This document shows, piece after piece, positions 15,493 through 25,300 of a DNA stretch of 64,000 nt (the stretch's first letter is position 1; each line of letters starts with the position of its first letter). The notes under the pieces were generated by a model that was not told where the DNA came from, did not search any database, and worked only from the letters and a program-made list of their open reading frames with translations. The DNA comes from Halorubrum vacuolatum (GTDB lineage: Archaea; Halobacteriota; Halobacteria; Halobacteriales; Haloferacaceae). Made by a program: the position numbers and the translations under genes. The stretch covers positions 62,001 to 126,000 of the forward strand of contig NZ_FZNQ01000006.1 of NCBI RefSeq assembly GCF_900188065.1, read 5' to 3'.

Positions 15493-17013
15493 TTAAATAA
15501 CGTCTTTAAAGTCGCCAATTTTTTCCAGCATCTTCATCATATCGAGTTCACTTTTGTTTGGCCACCGCCGCTCACCAAACTCACAATCACTATTAGTGCA
15601 CATATATGAGCGCTGTGTATATCCCTCAAGATAGTATCGTCCGTTACTTATCAACATCTCATCACAGGAAGGACATTGCAACCGTATCAACGGACTAGCC
15701 GATTCAATGATATATGGTGAAAATTGATCGACATATTCCTTTTCTGTCTCTGATCTGGATCTCTTGGCGCTGTACTTTTCATTTATCTGAGCAACCACTT
15801 CTTGTACCTCATCGAACTTATCAGCTGATATCATAGCTAGCTGCTTGTCTTCATGATGTGGGTTTTCGGGATGATGCTGAAGATAATCAATTCGTAGTGT
15901 CGGTGAGCCCTTGTATACAGGGTTAGTCACGATTGACTTAATATCCTTTCCAGTTAGTTTGTCATCTACCAGTTGTGGAGTAAATTTAACCCTCGTTTTC
16001 GTATCAGTACTATTTTTTGCATCTTCATTACCTTCGTTGTCATCCGGACTCGCCACAACATATTTATTTGAATCTACAAAATCCTCAAGATTAGATATCT
16101 CCTGAAGCTCTTTTTTGAATATCTTATTAATTTCACGTGCTGTAGCTTCGTATCCACGCTTCTGTTTGAATACCTTAAAGATTTTTTTGATGATAGGTTT
16201 CCACTCATCTATCGGCTCAATCCATTCACCCATCGGTTTATACCCGAGAGGGATATGATGGCGAAACCATGCTCTCCATACTCTTTTCTCCAAAAATCCA
16301 TCAGCGGCAGATCTAACTGCAGACCTCGTGCGGGTCATCGTGCTAAATTCGGCCATCGTCGCTTGCATGATGGCCTGTAGTCGATCTTCCGGAACTTTCA
16401 GATCTAGTTCTTTGTTTCGACACAACAACTTTACATCGTAATCATTCCGAAGTTGGGTGATGAACATCAGCGTCTCAGGAACGGTTCTGCCGATTCGATC
16501 TATGGTGTCTACCAATAGATGGGTTACATCGTCACGCTGAGCAAGCCGACCAACTTTTTGTATGCCGTCTCGGTTGAAATCGGTCCCAGATCTACCTTCA
16601 TCTGTAATATCCTCTATGAGCCTTGCGTCTGCTCGGTTGTTAAGAACTGCTGTGAGTTCTTCTTTCTGTGAATCGAGAGATCGACCGTTCTCTTTTTGTT
16701 CATCTGTACTTACACGACGATACATTAGAATTCCTTCTCCACCCTGTTTTTGTGAATCAGTTACAGGTGGAGAATCCGAGAATTCGTACAGATTCGTCTG
16801 TGAAGACTGGGACAGGAGAGTAATGACTGCGACGAGAGGAAGGAAGATACTCGTTCGCCTATGTAAGCTCTGGCCAAGATTACTTATATAACGCCTGATA
16901 CGGAAAGCCAAGGCTTGTCGTATCCGACCTTTTATAAGTATATTGGGCCAACCGGGGTGCTCTGCGGCCGTCGCAAAACGGGCTCGTAAATCGTCTAACC
17001 AGCCCGCGATCAT
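15493..17013 (-). CDS. Large serine recombinase with a fused N-terminal membrane-like module
   Basis: A 506-residue site-specific recombinase. Residues about 97-250 form the catalytic resolvase domain, with MYRRVSTDEQ carrying the nucleophilic serine and DEGRSGTDFNR and DTIDRIGRT following. A recombinase domain (GYEATAREINKIFKK, region near residue 240) and a C-terminal zinc ribbon (CPSCDEML ... CTNSDCEFG, about 445-480) follow, the architecture of large serine integrases/transposases. The first 95 residues are unusual: a basic helix (GRIRQALAFRIRRYI) and a hydrophobic segment (IFLPLVAVITLLS). The ATG overlaps the stop of the upstream tyrosine recombinase by 4 nt (ATGA), so the two are translationally coupled. 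It likely cuts and joins DNA of the resident element. Confidence 0.85.
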   Translation of the reverse strand: MIAGWLDDLRARFATAAEHPGWPNILIKGRIRQALAFRIRRYISNLGQSLHRRTSIFLPLVAVITLLSQSSQTNLYEFSDSPPVTDSQKQGGEGILMYRRVSTDEQKENGRSLDSQKEELTAVLNNRADARLIEDITDEGRSGTDFNRDGIQKVGRLAQRDDVTHLLVDTIDRIGRTVPETLMFITQLRNDYDVKLLCRNKELDLKVPEDRLQAIMQATMAEFSTMTRTRSAVRSAADGFLEKRVWRAWFRHHIPLGYKPMGEWIEPIDEWKPIIKKIFKVFKQKRGYEATAREINKIFKKELQEISNLEDFVDSNKYVVASPDDNEGNEDAKNSTDTKTRVKFTPQLVDDKLTGKDIKSIVTNPVYKGSPTLRIDYLQHHPENPHHEDKQLAMISADKFDEVQEVVAQINEKYSAKRSRSETEKEYVDQFSPYIIESASPLIRLQCPSCDEMLISNGRYYLEGYTQRSYMCTNSDCEFGERRWPNKSELDMMKMLEKIGDFKDVI

Positions 17014-18140
17014 AGATAACCACCTCCACTCTCATCAGCAACACGGTCCAAAATTCGCCGGCGAGCACGGCACCGCTCTTCTTCTGTCGTTTCATCGTAG
17101 TGCTTGCGTATGGTATCTTCGCTAACATCGCAGCGTTCGCTCAGTACATCGAGTGGTATACCACGCCGGCGGCCCTCAGTAATGAATCCATGTTTGAGTG
17201 CGTGGGGTGAGCGGCTCGATGGGCATTTCGAGGCGTGGTCCATCGACTGTGCAGCCGAGCAAGAATCAGGATCACGATCATGCGGACAACCAGCACCGAT
17301 CACGCACGGTCGGCTCCACTGGTAGATGTACCGACGGATGGTAGATTTTGAGACCCGACCATGCCTCGTCGCTAAAAGAGGCTCTCGGTCACAGTCATCT
17401 GTTACGTCCGGTCGGGTCGTCTCGATATAATCAGTGACAACCTCAGCGTCACCCTTCGAGATAGCTACGTGACCTGCGCTCTTGGTCCCGTTTTTCAGTC
17501 TCGTGCCTTGATCTGGCCGATGGTGAAACTCAAGATATGGCTCATCAGTATCTAAGTGAGCGTCATCTACATCTAAGGCGACTAGGCACCCGGTGCGCCG
17601 CCCTGTACGCACGCCGAGCACCCATACTACGTGTGCGAGCGTGGCATACTCATATTTCTCCAGATAGCTGAGGGTGAGCCGAACTCGCTCAGGATCCAGA
17701 TCCACGTCTCGTACGCCATCACCTGCTGAGAGCTCCGGGACTGGTACCGAGTCGCTCAGTCCGGGTTTGACGGCCTCAATATCTTCGAGATAGGAGAGCC
17801 AGCTTCGAAGCCGATACATCTCATCACGCATCGTCTTGTTTGATAGCTCACTGACTCGCTCGCACGATTCGTACCGCCGCCACGTGGCGATGTCGTTGAT
17901 CAAGCGACCGTCAAGGTCTCGCAAATCGTCGATCTCCTCTTGTTCCAAAAAGTCCAAGATTCGACCTAATTTGGATGCGTAAGTTTCGAGGGTCTTCTCC
18001 GTCAGCTCTGGACGTCTCGCGTCTAAATAACGCTCAAGACCCTGCTTAGGCGTACAGGGCTTGAGATTCGGTCCCAGCTTAGAGCGGAGTAACTCAAAAA
18101 TCTCGTCTTCATCCAGATCACCAATTGAGGCTCCGCTCAT
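17010..18140 (-). CDS. Tyrosine recombinase/integrase with an altered HxxR motif
   Basis: A 376-residue phage-type integrase. The N-terminal SAM-like core-binding domain (RYLDARRPELTEKTLETYASKL) is followed by the catalytic domain with RTGRRTG (first Arg) and HHRPDQGTRLKNG. The C-terminal box reads SPHALKHG, so the usual HxxR is HxxK, and the nucleophile is in IRKHYDETT. A Cys/His patch (CVIGAGCPHDRDPDSC) interrupts the domain as in other haloarchaeal XerC/D-like proteins. The ATG at 18140 is chosen over an upstream ATG at 18317, because the family N-terminus begins near MSGASIGDLDEDE and the added 59 residues look untranslated. Activity is uncertain because of the Arg-to-Lys change. Divergent from the operon at 18383. 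Confidence 0.85.
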   Translation of the reverse strand: MSGASIGDLDEDEIFELLRSKLGPNLKPCTPKQGLERYLDARRPELTEKTLETYASKLGRILDFLEQEEIDDLRDLDGRLINDIATWRRYESCERVSELSNKTMRDEMYRLRSWLSYLEDIEAVKPGLSDSVPVPELSAGDGVRDVDLDPERVRLTLSYLEKYEYATLAHVVWVLGVRTGRRTGCLVALDVDDAHLDTDEPYLEFHHRPDQGTRLKNGTKSAGHVAISKGDAEVVTDYIETTRPDVTDDCDREPLLATRHGRVSKSTIRRYIYQWSRPCVIGAGCPHDRDPDSCSAAQSMDHASKCPSSRSPHALKHGFITEGRRRGIPLDVLSERCDVSEDTIRKHYDETTEEERCRARRRILDRVADESGGGYL

Positions 18141-18342
18141 CGGCACCACCCCACGGTGTCTGTATCTGCTTGCGTGTCTGTTCGACTCTGCGGCTCGTTT
18201 CGACTGGTCTTGCCAGTCTTGGTATCGATGGCTTTCATTGCCGCGAAGGAAAACGGGAGCGGGGTCCCTCGACCTATCGGTAAATTTACATTTAGTAGAT
18301 TGACTTAAGACCTCCAATAAAAGACTCCATCTCGAACGAAGG

Positions 18343-18350
18343 TATATAAA
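18343..18350 (+). promoter_or_regulatory. TATA box of the RpoB''-like operon
   Basis: TATATAAA is centred about 37 nt before ATG 18383, placing transcription start near 18373, downstream of the GTG at 18365. This decides for ATG 18383 as the translation start of the first gene. Confidence 0.6.
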
Positions 18351-18382
18351 GAGAGCCTGAAACTGTGATTTTAGACAGAACT

Positions 18383-19579
18383 ATGGATGCCACAGATCGA
18401 CTGGATTGCCGTCAGTACAACCTTTCCGCATTACAGTTGGCACATCTTCTTGATGGCGACATTGGGGATCGTAACCCAAAAAATCTAGAAAAAGAGATAC
18501 AAGATACAGCGATACAGCTCGATAAACGTCTGCAGTATCTAATTGAAGATATTTGCATCCTCTATGAACAAGGCTATTTGAATAAAGAAAATTGGCCGGT
18601 AGGTTGGGATCAGCTTAGCGATCTTAACCGTAATGACAATCTCTACGATCCTCCACTCGGGATAGTTGGGGCTTCTCAGGAAACTATGGATTACATGTCT
18701 ATGGCAATGCATTTGGGCCATGTCTGTCGACTCCTCTACTCCGCAACGGCACCACAGTTCGATTCAGAAATGGCCGCGCTTGGGTTTTTGATCGGGCTAA
18801 GAGGTGGATGGCTGAGTGAGGATTGGAGGGCTGAGTCATCTCAGAAATTATTGAAAGTGCTTCCTGAGGAGGGCCTGAAAGCAGACATCTTCGAGATGCC
18901 ATCATCAGATACAAGCAAGGGCCTTGCTGACGTTCTCCGTCAGGTTGATGATAGTTTTACCAAGGAAGATATCGTGCAGGACGAGGATATCGAGCTACGG
19001 AACCGTTTAGAGGAATCTAATCTCACTCTTACTCCAACAGTATTTGAGTATGCAGAGGAAATGCTCGTAACAGCAGATTTCCCTGCCACATCACCCGTAA
19101 TAGAGGGTGTAGTAGACCAAACAACGGCTAATCACGAGTTAAAAAAAGCAGAAAGGCTAGCTGACCAGTTAATACAGGATATCGACTCCCTCGTACATCA
19201 TAATTATAGGGGTGGCGAAGCGATCCAAGTCTTCTGGGCCATCCACACCACCGAGTCCGTTGAGGATAATGACGATATCGTAGGTTCTGTTGACACAAAA
19301 AAGCACCAAGTTAGTAAGCTAATGACTGATTTGTGTGGCCGCGAGTCACCATGGGACCTACGCCCAGTAATTGTGGACGGGCAATTTGGAATAAAGAAGA
19401 CTAATTATGGAAAGCTGATCGCCCAGTTGCTGACCGCAGAAAGTGACGACAAAAAATATGCTGTTCCACCTGATAATGAGATATATGATGCTTGTCATGC
19501 AGCCATTCTTGGTGAATCCGACGATGTACGTCAAGAGTTGATGAATGAGGTACTCTCGGAGGTAGAAATAGATACCTAA
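18383..19579 (+). CDS. Unknown protein in operon with an RpoB'' paralogue
   Basis: A 398-residue protein that I do not recognise. It is mainly helical and acidic: an N-terminal segment SALQLAHLLDGDIGDR, a 'hydrophobic with Gly' block near residues 135-150 (AALGFLIGLRGGWLS), and a C-terminal alpha/beta part (RPVIVDGQFGIKKTNYGKL, then YDACHAAILGE). No membrane segment or catalytic signature is obvious. It is the first gene of an operon and its stop lies 26 nt before the RpoB''-like ORF, so a partner role with that subunit is a reasonable inference. Composition is A+T-rich, like the neighbouring accessory DNA. Confidence 0.65.
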   Translation: MDATDRLDCRQYNLSALQLAHLLDGDIGDRNPKNLEKEIQDTAIQLDKRLQYLIEDICILYEQGYLNKENWPVGWDQLSDLNRNDNLYDPPLGIVGASQETMDYMSMAMHLGHVCRLLYSATAPQFDSEMAALGFLIGLRGGWLSEDWRAESSQKLLKVLPEEGLKADIFEMPSSDTSKGLADVLRQVDDSFTKEDIVQDEDIELRNRLEESNLTLTPTVFEYAEEMLVTADFPATSPVIEGVVDQTTANHELKKAERLADQLIQDIDSLVHHNYRGGEAIQVFWAIHTTESVEDNDDIVGSVDTKKHQVSKLMTDLCGRESPWDLRPVIVDGQFGIKKTNYGKLIAQLLTAESDDKKYAVPPDNEIYDACHAAILGESDDVRQELMNEVLSEVEIDT

Positions 19580-19605
19580 AGCCTCAATATCACTCCACAT
19601 ATCTA

Positions 19606-21168
19606 ATGCATCGTGAAAAACGTCAGAGGCTCGCTCAGGCATATCTCAGTCGGCAAAACGTTGCCGCACACCATCTCCATTCATTCAATCGGTTTTTAGA
19701 GGCTGGTCTACAGACGGTTGTAAAGCAGAAGGGGCCGATTCATACGAGTATAGGAAATCAAGATACTGACGCTACCTCTGGCAACGAATCACATGAAGAG
19801 CCTCTCGTAGCTAAGATAACTGAAATTCGGGTGGAGTCACCTCAATTCCGAGAGAGCGACGGAAAGGTAACTACACTATATCCTCAGGAAGCTAGGCATC
19901 GGAATCTTACCTATGCTGCACCGATGTTTCTAACCATTCAATTAATCATAGGTGGTAATCAAGAACCAAAATCTATTTTCAAACGGCAGGAGGTAAAAGT
20001 CGGGAAGTTACCGATTATGGTCCGTTCTCATAGTTGCAACCTAGCCGGCTTATCCCCATCGGAGCGTATAAATAAGAACGAGGATCCGCTTGACCCCGGT
20101 GGGTACTTTATTGTGAACGGTAATGAGCGCGTTTTGATTAGTACGGAGGACCTTGCCTCCAACCGAATTCTGACCGCCTTTGCTCAGCGATCCGGAACTA
20201 AGATTCCAGAAGCAACGACGTATTCGCGCCGACGGGGATATAGGAATATCACCCGGGTTGTTTACGACAAGAACGACCAGCTGGCCGTGTCCTTTCCGGG
20301 TGTTTCCGGGATGGTCTCATTCACTACAGCTGTCTGTGCGTTGGGTATGGAGACAGATGACGATATTTACCAGCACTTTTCTGACGATGAGAAAATCATT
20401 CGAATATTGTTTAGCTCTCTTGAAACCCGACAAGCGAGAGATAGAGATGCTGCTTTGGTGAAAATAGGCTCAAACCTCGCACCGAAGCAGTCTGCAGAGC
20501 AACAGAGGGAGAAAGCTCTCGAAGTCTTTGACCAACGGCTTCTCCCACACCTCACGGAATCCAGAGATCAACAAGCAAGAGTCCGATATTCCAAGGCCAT
20601 TCACCTCTGTCGGATGGCCGAGGCCTGCCTCAATTTATATCTTGGCCGAAAAGAGCCCGAGGACAAAGATCACTACAAAAACCAGAGGCTACGAGTAGCA
20701 GGCGACTTGATGAGGGAACAATTCCGTGCGGTTCTAAACCGATTTGGTCGAGATCTAAAATATCAAATTGAGCGAACTTACAAACGGAACCGGAAACTGT
20801 CGATACCGAATCTGATCCAATCTGATCTGATCGGGAACCGTCTGGAAGCTGCCCTTGCGACAGGGAACTGGGTAGGCGGCCGATCCGGTGTCTCGCAGTT
20901 TGTTGATCGGACGAATATGCCAAGTCTGCTCAGCCAACTCAGACGAGTGCAGAGCCCGCTATCACGCGGGAGGCCGCACTTTGATGCACGTGATCTGCAT
21001 GCTACGCACTGGGGTCGTATCTGTCCAAGCGAGACGCCTGAGGGACCAAATTGTGGATTAGTGAAGCATCTCGCGCAGGCAACCGACCTTTCTACTACCG
21101 GTATTGACGAGAGAATTCTGAAAGATGAGTTGGTATCGATGGGTGTTCGGCAGACGGATCCACACTAA
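19606..21168 (+). CDS. Second, divergent RNA polymerase subunit B'' (N-terminal half of beta)
   Basis: A full-length (520-residue) homologue of archaeal RNA polymerase subunit B''. It keeps the landmarks of the family in order: an N-terminal FNRFLEAGLQTVV, LYPQEARHRNLTY, PGGYFIVNGNERVLIS with EDLASN, YRNITRV in the lobe, ATGNWVGGRSGVSQ with DRTNM, LRRVQSPLSR, and DLHATHWGRICPSETPEGPNCGLVKH near the C-terminus (fork loop 2 and the rifampicin-pocket region). The core around the active centre is almost unchanged while the lobe and protrusion regions diverge. No partner RpoB', A' or A'' gene is present. The gene lies in accessory DNA beside recombinases, with A+T-rich codons, so it is an extra copy, not the housekeeping gene. 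It could replace the normal subunit in the enzyme; effect unknown. Confidence 0.9.
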   Translation: MHREKRQRLAQAYLSRQNVAAHHLHSFNRFLEAGLQTVVKQKGPIHTSIGNQDTDATSGNESHEEPLVAKITEIRVESPQFRESDGKVTTLYPQEARHRNLTYAAPMFLTIQLIIGGNQEPKSIFKRQEVKVGKLPIMVRSHSCNLAGLSPSERINKNEDPLDPGGYFIVNGNERVLISTEDLASNRILTAFAQRSGTKIPEATTYSRRRGYRNITRVVYDKNDQLAVSFPGVSGMVSFTTAVCALGMETDDDIYQHFSDDEKIIRILFSSLETRQARDRDAALVKIGSNLAPKQSAEQQREKALEVFDQRLLPHLTESRDQQARVRYSKAIHLCRMAEACLNLYLGRKEPEDKDHYKNQRLRVAGDLMREQFRAVLNRFGRDLKYQIERTYKRNRKLSIPNLIQSDLIGNRLEAALATGNWVGGRSGVSQFVDRTNMPSLLSQLRRVQSPLSRGRPHFDARDLHATHWGRICPSETPEGPNCGLVKHLAQATDLSTTGIDERILKDELVSMGVRQTDPH

Positions 21169-21259
21169 GCGAGGAACCTGATGACATTACTTACTGGCAT
21201 CTGGATCCCCGAAAAAAACAAATATTAAATTGATCACACTTACTATTTGATCGATACAC

Positions 21260-21880
21260 ATGTCTGATAGTGAGTTGAATCTGCTCCTTCTGGGTGGTGT
21301 ACACATCAAAGATTCGAGCGCCCGATTTGAACTAACTAAACAGACTTTTGATCACGTGGATACGGTCTTTATTGAGTCAGTCACAAAAAATGAGTCTTCT
21401 GTTACAAAGCTCATTAGTGGGCTAAGAGCTCCGCTGATTGTTCCTATTTGCTTATTTGCTCTGAAAGCTATGAATTATTATACCAAATTAACTGGGAAAG
21501 GGGATGGTGAGTTGCGAAGGGACATAGTAGATGAGTTTGATGCAGATGTTATTGAAATAGATCATAGCTTTTTTCCGATAATTAACGAGTCCCCATGGTT
21601 TTGGCCACTCTCAAACTACGTAGCTTTGTTGAGTTCGATGCTGTCGTACATATGGATCGGATCGATGAGCGTGTCTCTACTTACACCCGTGTCTCTACTG
21701 CTTCTTTATCTCGCTTCTACTCTATACGGTCGGGATGCTAAGATGGCACTTGATATTGAACAGTACGCACAAGCAAAATCTGGTAATGCGGTCGCAATTA
21801 TCGGTAGTCATCATCAAACTGGAGTGGTTAGTAAATTAGCGAATAGCTCTATCGTACGAATCGTGTCAAAAAATAATTGA
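21260..21880 (+). CDS. TraB/PrgY-like membrane protein, second copy
   Basis: A 206-residue protein sharing the TraB-type frame with 2576-3310. Residues 5-40 read LNLLLLGGVHIKDSSARFEL followed by VDTVFIES. The C-terminal GNAVAIIGSHHQTGVVSKL corresponds to the second motif. Hydrophobic segments lie at about residues 55-70 and 115-150. It is clearly related to the first copy in organisation but only weakly in sequence. It begins 92 nt after the RpoB''-like gene and probably has its own promoter (AATATTAAAT about 35 nt upstream). Proposed role: a membrane-associated GumN/TraB-type hydrolase or signalling protein; unproven. Confidence 0.65.
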   Translation: MSDSELNLLLLGGVHIKDSSARFELTKQTFDHVDTVFIESVTKNESSVTKLISGLRAPLIVPICLFALKAMNYYTKLTGKGDGELRRDIVDEFDADVIEIDHSFFPIINESPWFWPLSNYVALLSSMLSYIWIGSMSVSLLTPVSLLLLYLASTLYGRDAKMALDIEQYAQAKSGNAVAIIGSHHQTGVVSKLANSSIVRIVSKNN

Positions 21881-21941
21881 ATCATTTGGGGTTTTCAGTT
21901 GATATTTGTCAAGAAGGACATCCAATACAAGTATTCACCTT

Positions 21942-22340
21942 TCATATATGACCGATCTCAACATGATGTGGAAGATAGGCCGCGTGTAACGCTTCCTTCC
22001 AGCAGCCGAATTTGTATTTATACGTCGTAGGTGTCGCCACAGCATCTCGCTCACGAAGACCATATTTCGTCACCACACCACTTGTTCCAGCATCAACTCC
22101 TGTAACGTCGCAATCAACTCCTCGTCTTCATACTGTGGTGGTCCAGCATGATACGTTTCCAACCCTGCTGTTTCCCTCGTTCCAATTCAGTTCCCAAACA
22201 CATTCTGGAACACACTGATCGGCGGTACATCCACTGTCTATTCTAGTCTGACTTGGAGGTGAACAGTCCCACCCTTGCAGCACCATCTTGCAATTCCTCG
22301 ATTAACTCCTCACGACGGACATCACTCAATGCCGAGTATG
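21942..22340 (-). pseudogene. Homing-endonuclease-associated repeat protein, decayed
   Basis: Two stretches on the minus strand match the repeat seen in homing-endonuclease-associated-repeat (HNH_repeat) proteins. The upstream one reads VRREELIEELQDGAARVG (about 22335-22265) and then breaks. The second has YEDEELIATLQEL, followed after a frame change by ATPTTYKYKFGCWKEALHAAYL, ending at a TGA at 21942. The 'EELI..L.. / TYKYKFGCWKEAL.AA' pattern is diagnostic of the family. Several stops and frame changes make it a pseudogene. It separates the TraB-like gene from the STAND NTPase gene. Confidence 0.55.
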
Positions 22341-22363
22341 TTATAGCGTGCTAGTAGTTCTAT

Positions 22364-25300
22364 TTAAATGGGGAGATGGCTTTCTAAAAATTCCGTGTCC
22401 ATTTTATTGTTTTCTGCTGCAAACTGATCGGCTATGTCTAATGCTGTCTGTAGCGCCTCCTCTCCTGCATCTTCCGCACACTCGTAAAGGTAAGACCGAT
22501 GGTCTTCCTGACTTGTTCGAGCAATAGATGACCATTCACCACAGGTAACAGCATCAACTAATTCATCATATATCTTTATTGTCACAACAGGGCAGTCAGC
22601 TGCTTGCTCTGCTAACCATCCCTCAATGCGCCGCCAGTGGTGCGTGTGTTTAGCAACGAATGGGAGTGATTGAAGAATTCGGCTTTCCTCGTCTTTTAGG
22701 GTTGTTGTCGTTGCACTTCGAACACAGTCAAGGAAATACCTGATCTCTGTATCATGATCTTCTGTGTCAGGGTCAACCACATTTAACCGATACTCCCAGA
22801 GATCTCGGATTTTGCTCCACTGGTCCTCAACTTCCTCGTTACCCATTGACGATGCCAACGTTGAGGCCAGTTCTTTTACCGCCTCACGATCAGCAATATG
22901 GTAAAAGTGGTTGATCAGGCTTTCGTCATCACTGAGGTCGTCGTTTTCAAACAAGTAGATCGAAGCAACGTGAGCAGTGGTTGACCGAGCCTCAATTTGA
23001 TATGCAGCATCTTTATCGGCATCAAGCAGGCTGAGCGCGTGGAAATAGTATTCGCGGAACAATTCGCTGTCCCAGTATCGATTATACGCCGTATAGGAAT
23101 TCCATGCGGCAATAAACTGTCGTTGAGCTGGCTGGTCAGTCCCCCGTGTGAAAATATCGTCCAAGTGATCTTTAATGAACTGTGTATTAAGCCTATACAG
23201 GGTGCCAAATCGGCGACCAATCACTGACCGAACAGCAAGGGACTGGTCCTCAAGGATACGCTCCTCGATGGGGTCAAAAAACAGCTCGTCTAGCTGTGTT
23301 TCAGTTTGTTCATCTTTCCATGCAAGATAAGTGATATATGCGTTCACTGCCATCGGACGGACGGAATTAATCGCAACCGTGGCCGGATCGCCGTGGCCAG
23401 CCATTCCTTCAGCAGGCTGGTCACGCTCAGGCACGGGATCTGGGTCAGTAGACAAGGTAGACAAAACGTCTTCGATCTGTGATTCAAAACCATCCGGGAA
23501 CGCAGTCGTATCGGCTGCAATCCCTCGATTAATCAGCATCGCGAGGTTGGTTTTCGAACGCTCACTCCAAGCGGTCGGTGATGTCGTAATTGCTTGTCCG
23601 AGTGCAAGAATTGAGTCCCATGGGAAGGTCTCGCCATCATCAATAAGATCTCGAAATGCACGGAAAGCAGCTTCAGCGTACTGTGAATGAGCGTCTTCCA
23701 ACACCGAAATTTCACGCGCATATCGCTGCGGATCCTCCTTGATCAATTCACCGAGCTGACTTGAGAAACCCCTGTGACTGCGTTCCTCAAGCTGAACAGT
23801 TTCACCTGTGTTCCACCTCTCTGATTCGGGTGGTTCCCATTTGACTGCTGTCGTAAGGACTTCTTCGGCAGGCTGGTCCCGAAGTTTGTCTGTCTTTTCT
23901 GGGCCGTATTGTCGGACCACACCACCATGCATCCGTACTGGCTGCCGGCCCCGTGATGGTGGTCGGTCTGGCTCACCGTGCTTTTCGAGCAGTTCGTCAA
24001 GTTGCGCTATATACGGATCGTCTAGGTAATCGCGAATTAGATAAAACCGATCACGCTTCCACTTTTCCCGTATTCGTTGTTCGAAATAGCTTGCTGATTC
24101 TTCCTCTCGTGCGGCTAATCGTTCAGCACGATTTTCCACATCGTCGGCATACGGGCCATTTTCGATGATCCCACAAACCCGCTGCTGTGCTCTATGATCA
24201 AGGTGCTCATAGCCCTTCTCGAAAGCAAGATAAAACTCATAATGGGACTGCTGCTCGTGATACTTTTGCTCGTTCGTTACTTCGTCGCTAATTTGTGTGA
24301 CAAATGCTTCCGGAAATTCACTGAGGACGTACAAACCTATCCGCTGAAGGACCGTATGTTGATCTAACAACCATTCTACAAATTCAGTTTTCTGGTCGCT
24401 TGTAGGGTTTATATTGACCCACGCAGTCATCGCTTGGACGGAGTAATCCAGCAAAATCTCTGCAAGCGATCCTCGCTTATTTTCAACAAAGTTTAAATCA
24501 GCAAATGAGATCTGATCTGCAACAGTGCCATACTTTTCTTCCTCTTCTGTCCGCTGTTGGAGTGCTGTGATGAGATTTGTTGTAAACATTCCCAAGAGCT
24601 CCCCACCGCGTTCCTGAAGTAATTCATCAAAGTGTTCGTCAAACAGCTCCGTCAGATTGTACCGGATCATACCTTGGTCGACATCCAACTGGTTTCCTTC
24701 TCGTGGCATCAGCATCACATCAAGAATTTCAAGTGCCACATCGTACTCGTCATGCTCAATAAGATACGAAGCCAGTCGTATTGCATAACTGCCAAGGTAA
24801 CCGTACGCTTCGTCGTCCTGTACCCAAGTTAGAGCCTGTTGTCCGACGACAGCGGCATTATTTACTGGAAGATCACGACTAAGTGAAAGGAAAAATCGTT
24901 GCGTTCGAAGATTATCTGTTTCAAGCTCTTGAGCAACTTGTTGTACAAATGATGGCCGTGTCTCGGCGGTCCGGCCCAAGTAAGTTATGAGGTTATTATG
25001 TGGGTCGGTGAACTTGCCTTCTTCGAAAAGAAACTCGACCCACGAAGGATCAAGGTCTCTATCGTAGAAGTGATTCGCCATATTACAGCTTGTTTCAACG
25101 CTTGACAGTATTGCTTTCACGATGGTGTCTGGTAACTCAGCGGGATCATGTTGCTTGAATTCATCAAGAAGAATCGATGAGGGATAAAATCGGAGTCCTT
25201 CGTCGGAGATGGTTGTCTCAATCAGATCCGTGAGGAGGTCCTGCTCTTCTTCGAGAGTGCTTTCTGAAAGGTGGGATATCCAAGAGGTGACATGGTTGAT

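Noticed and set aside
18138-18317. Upstream extension of the tyrosine recombinase to ATG 18317
   Set aside because: The added 59 residues are not integrase-like and the family N-terminus fits ATG 18140.
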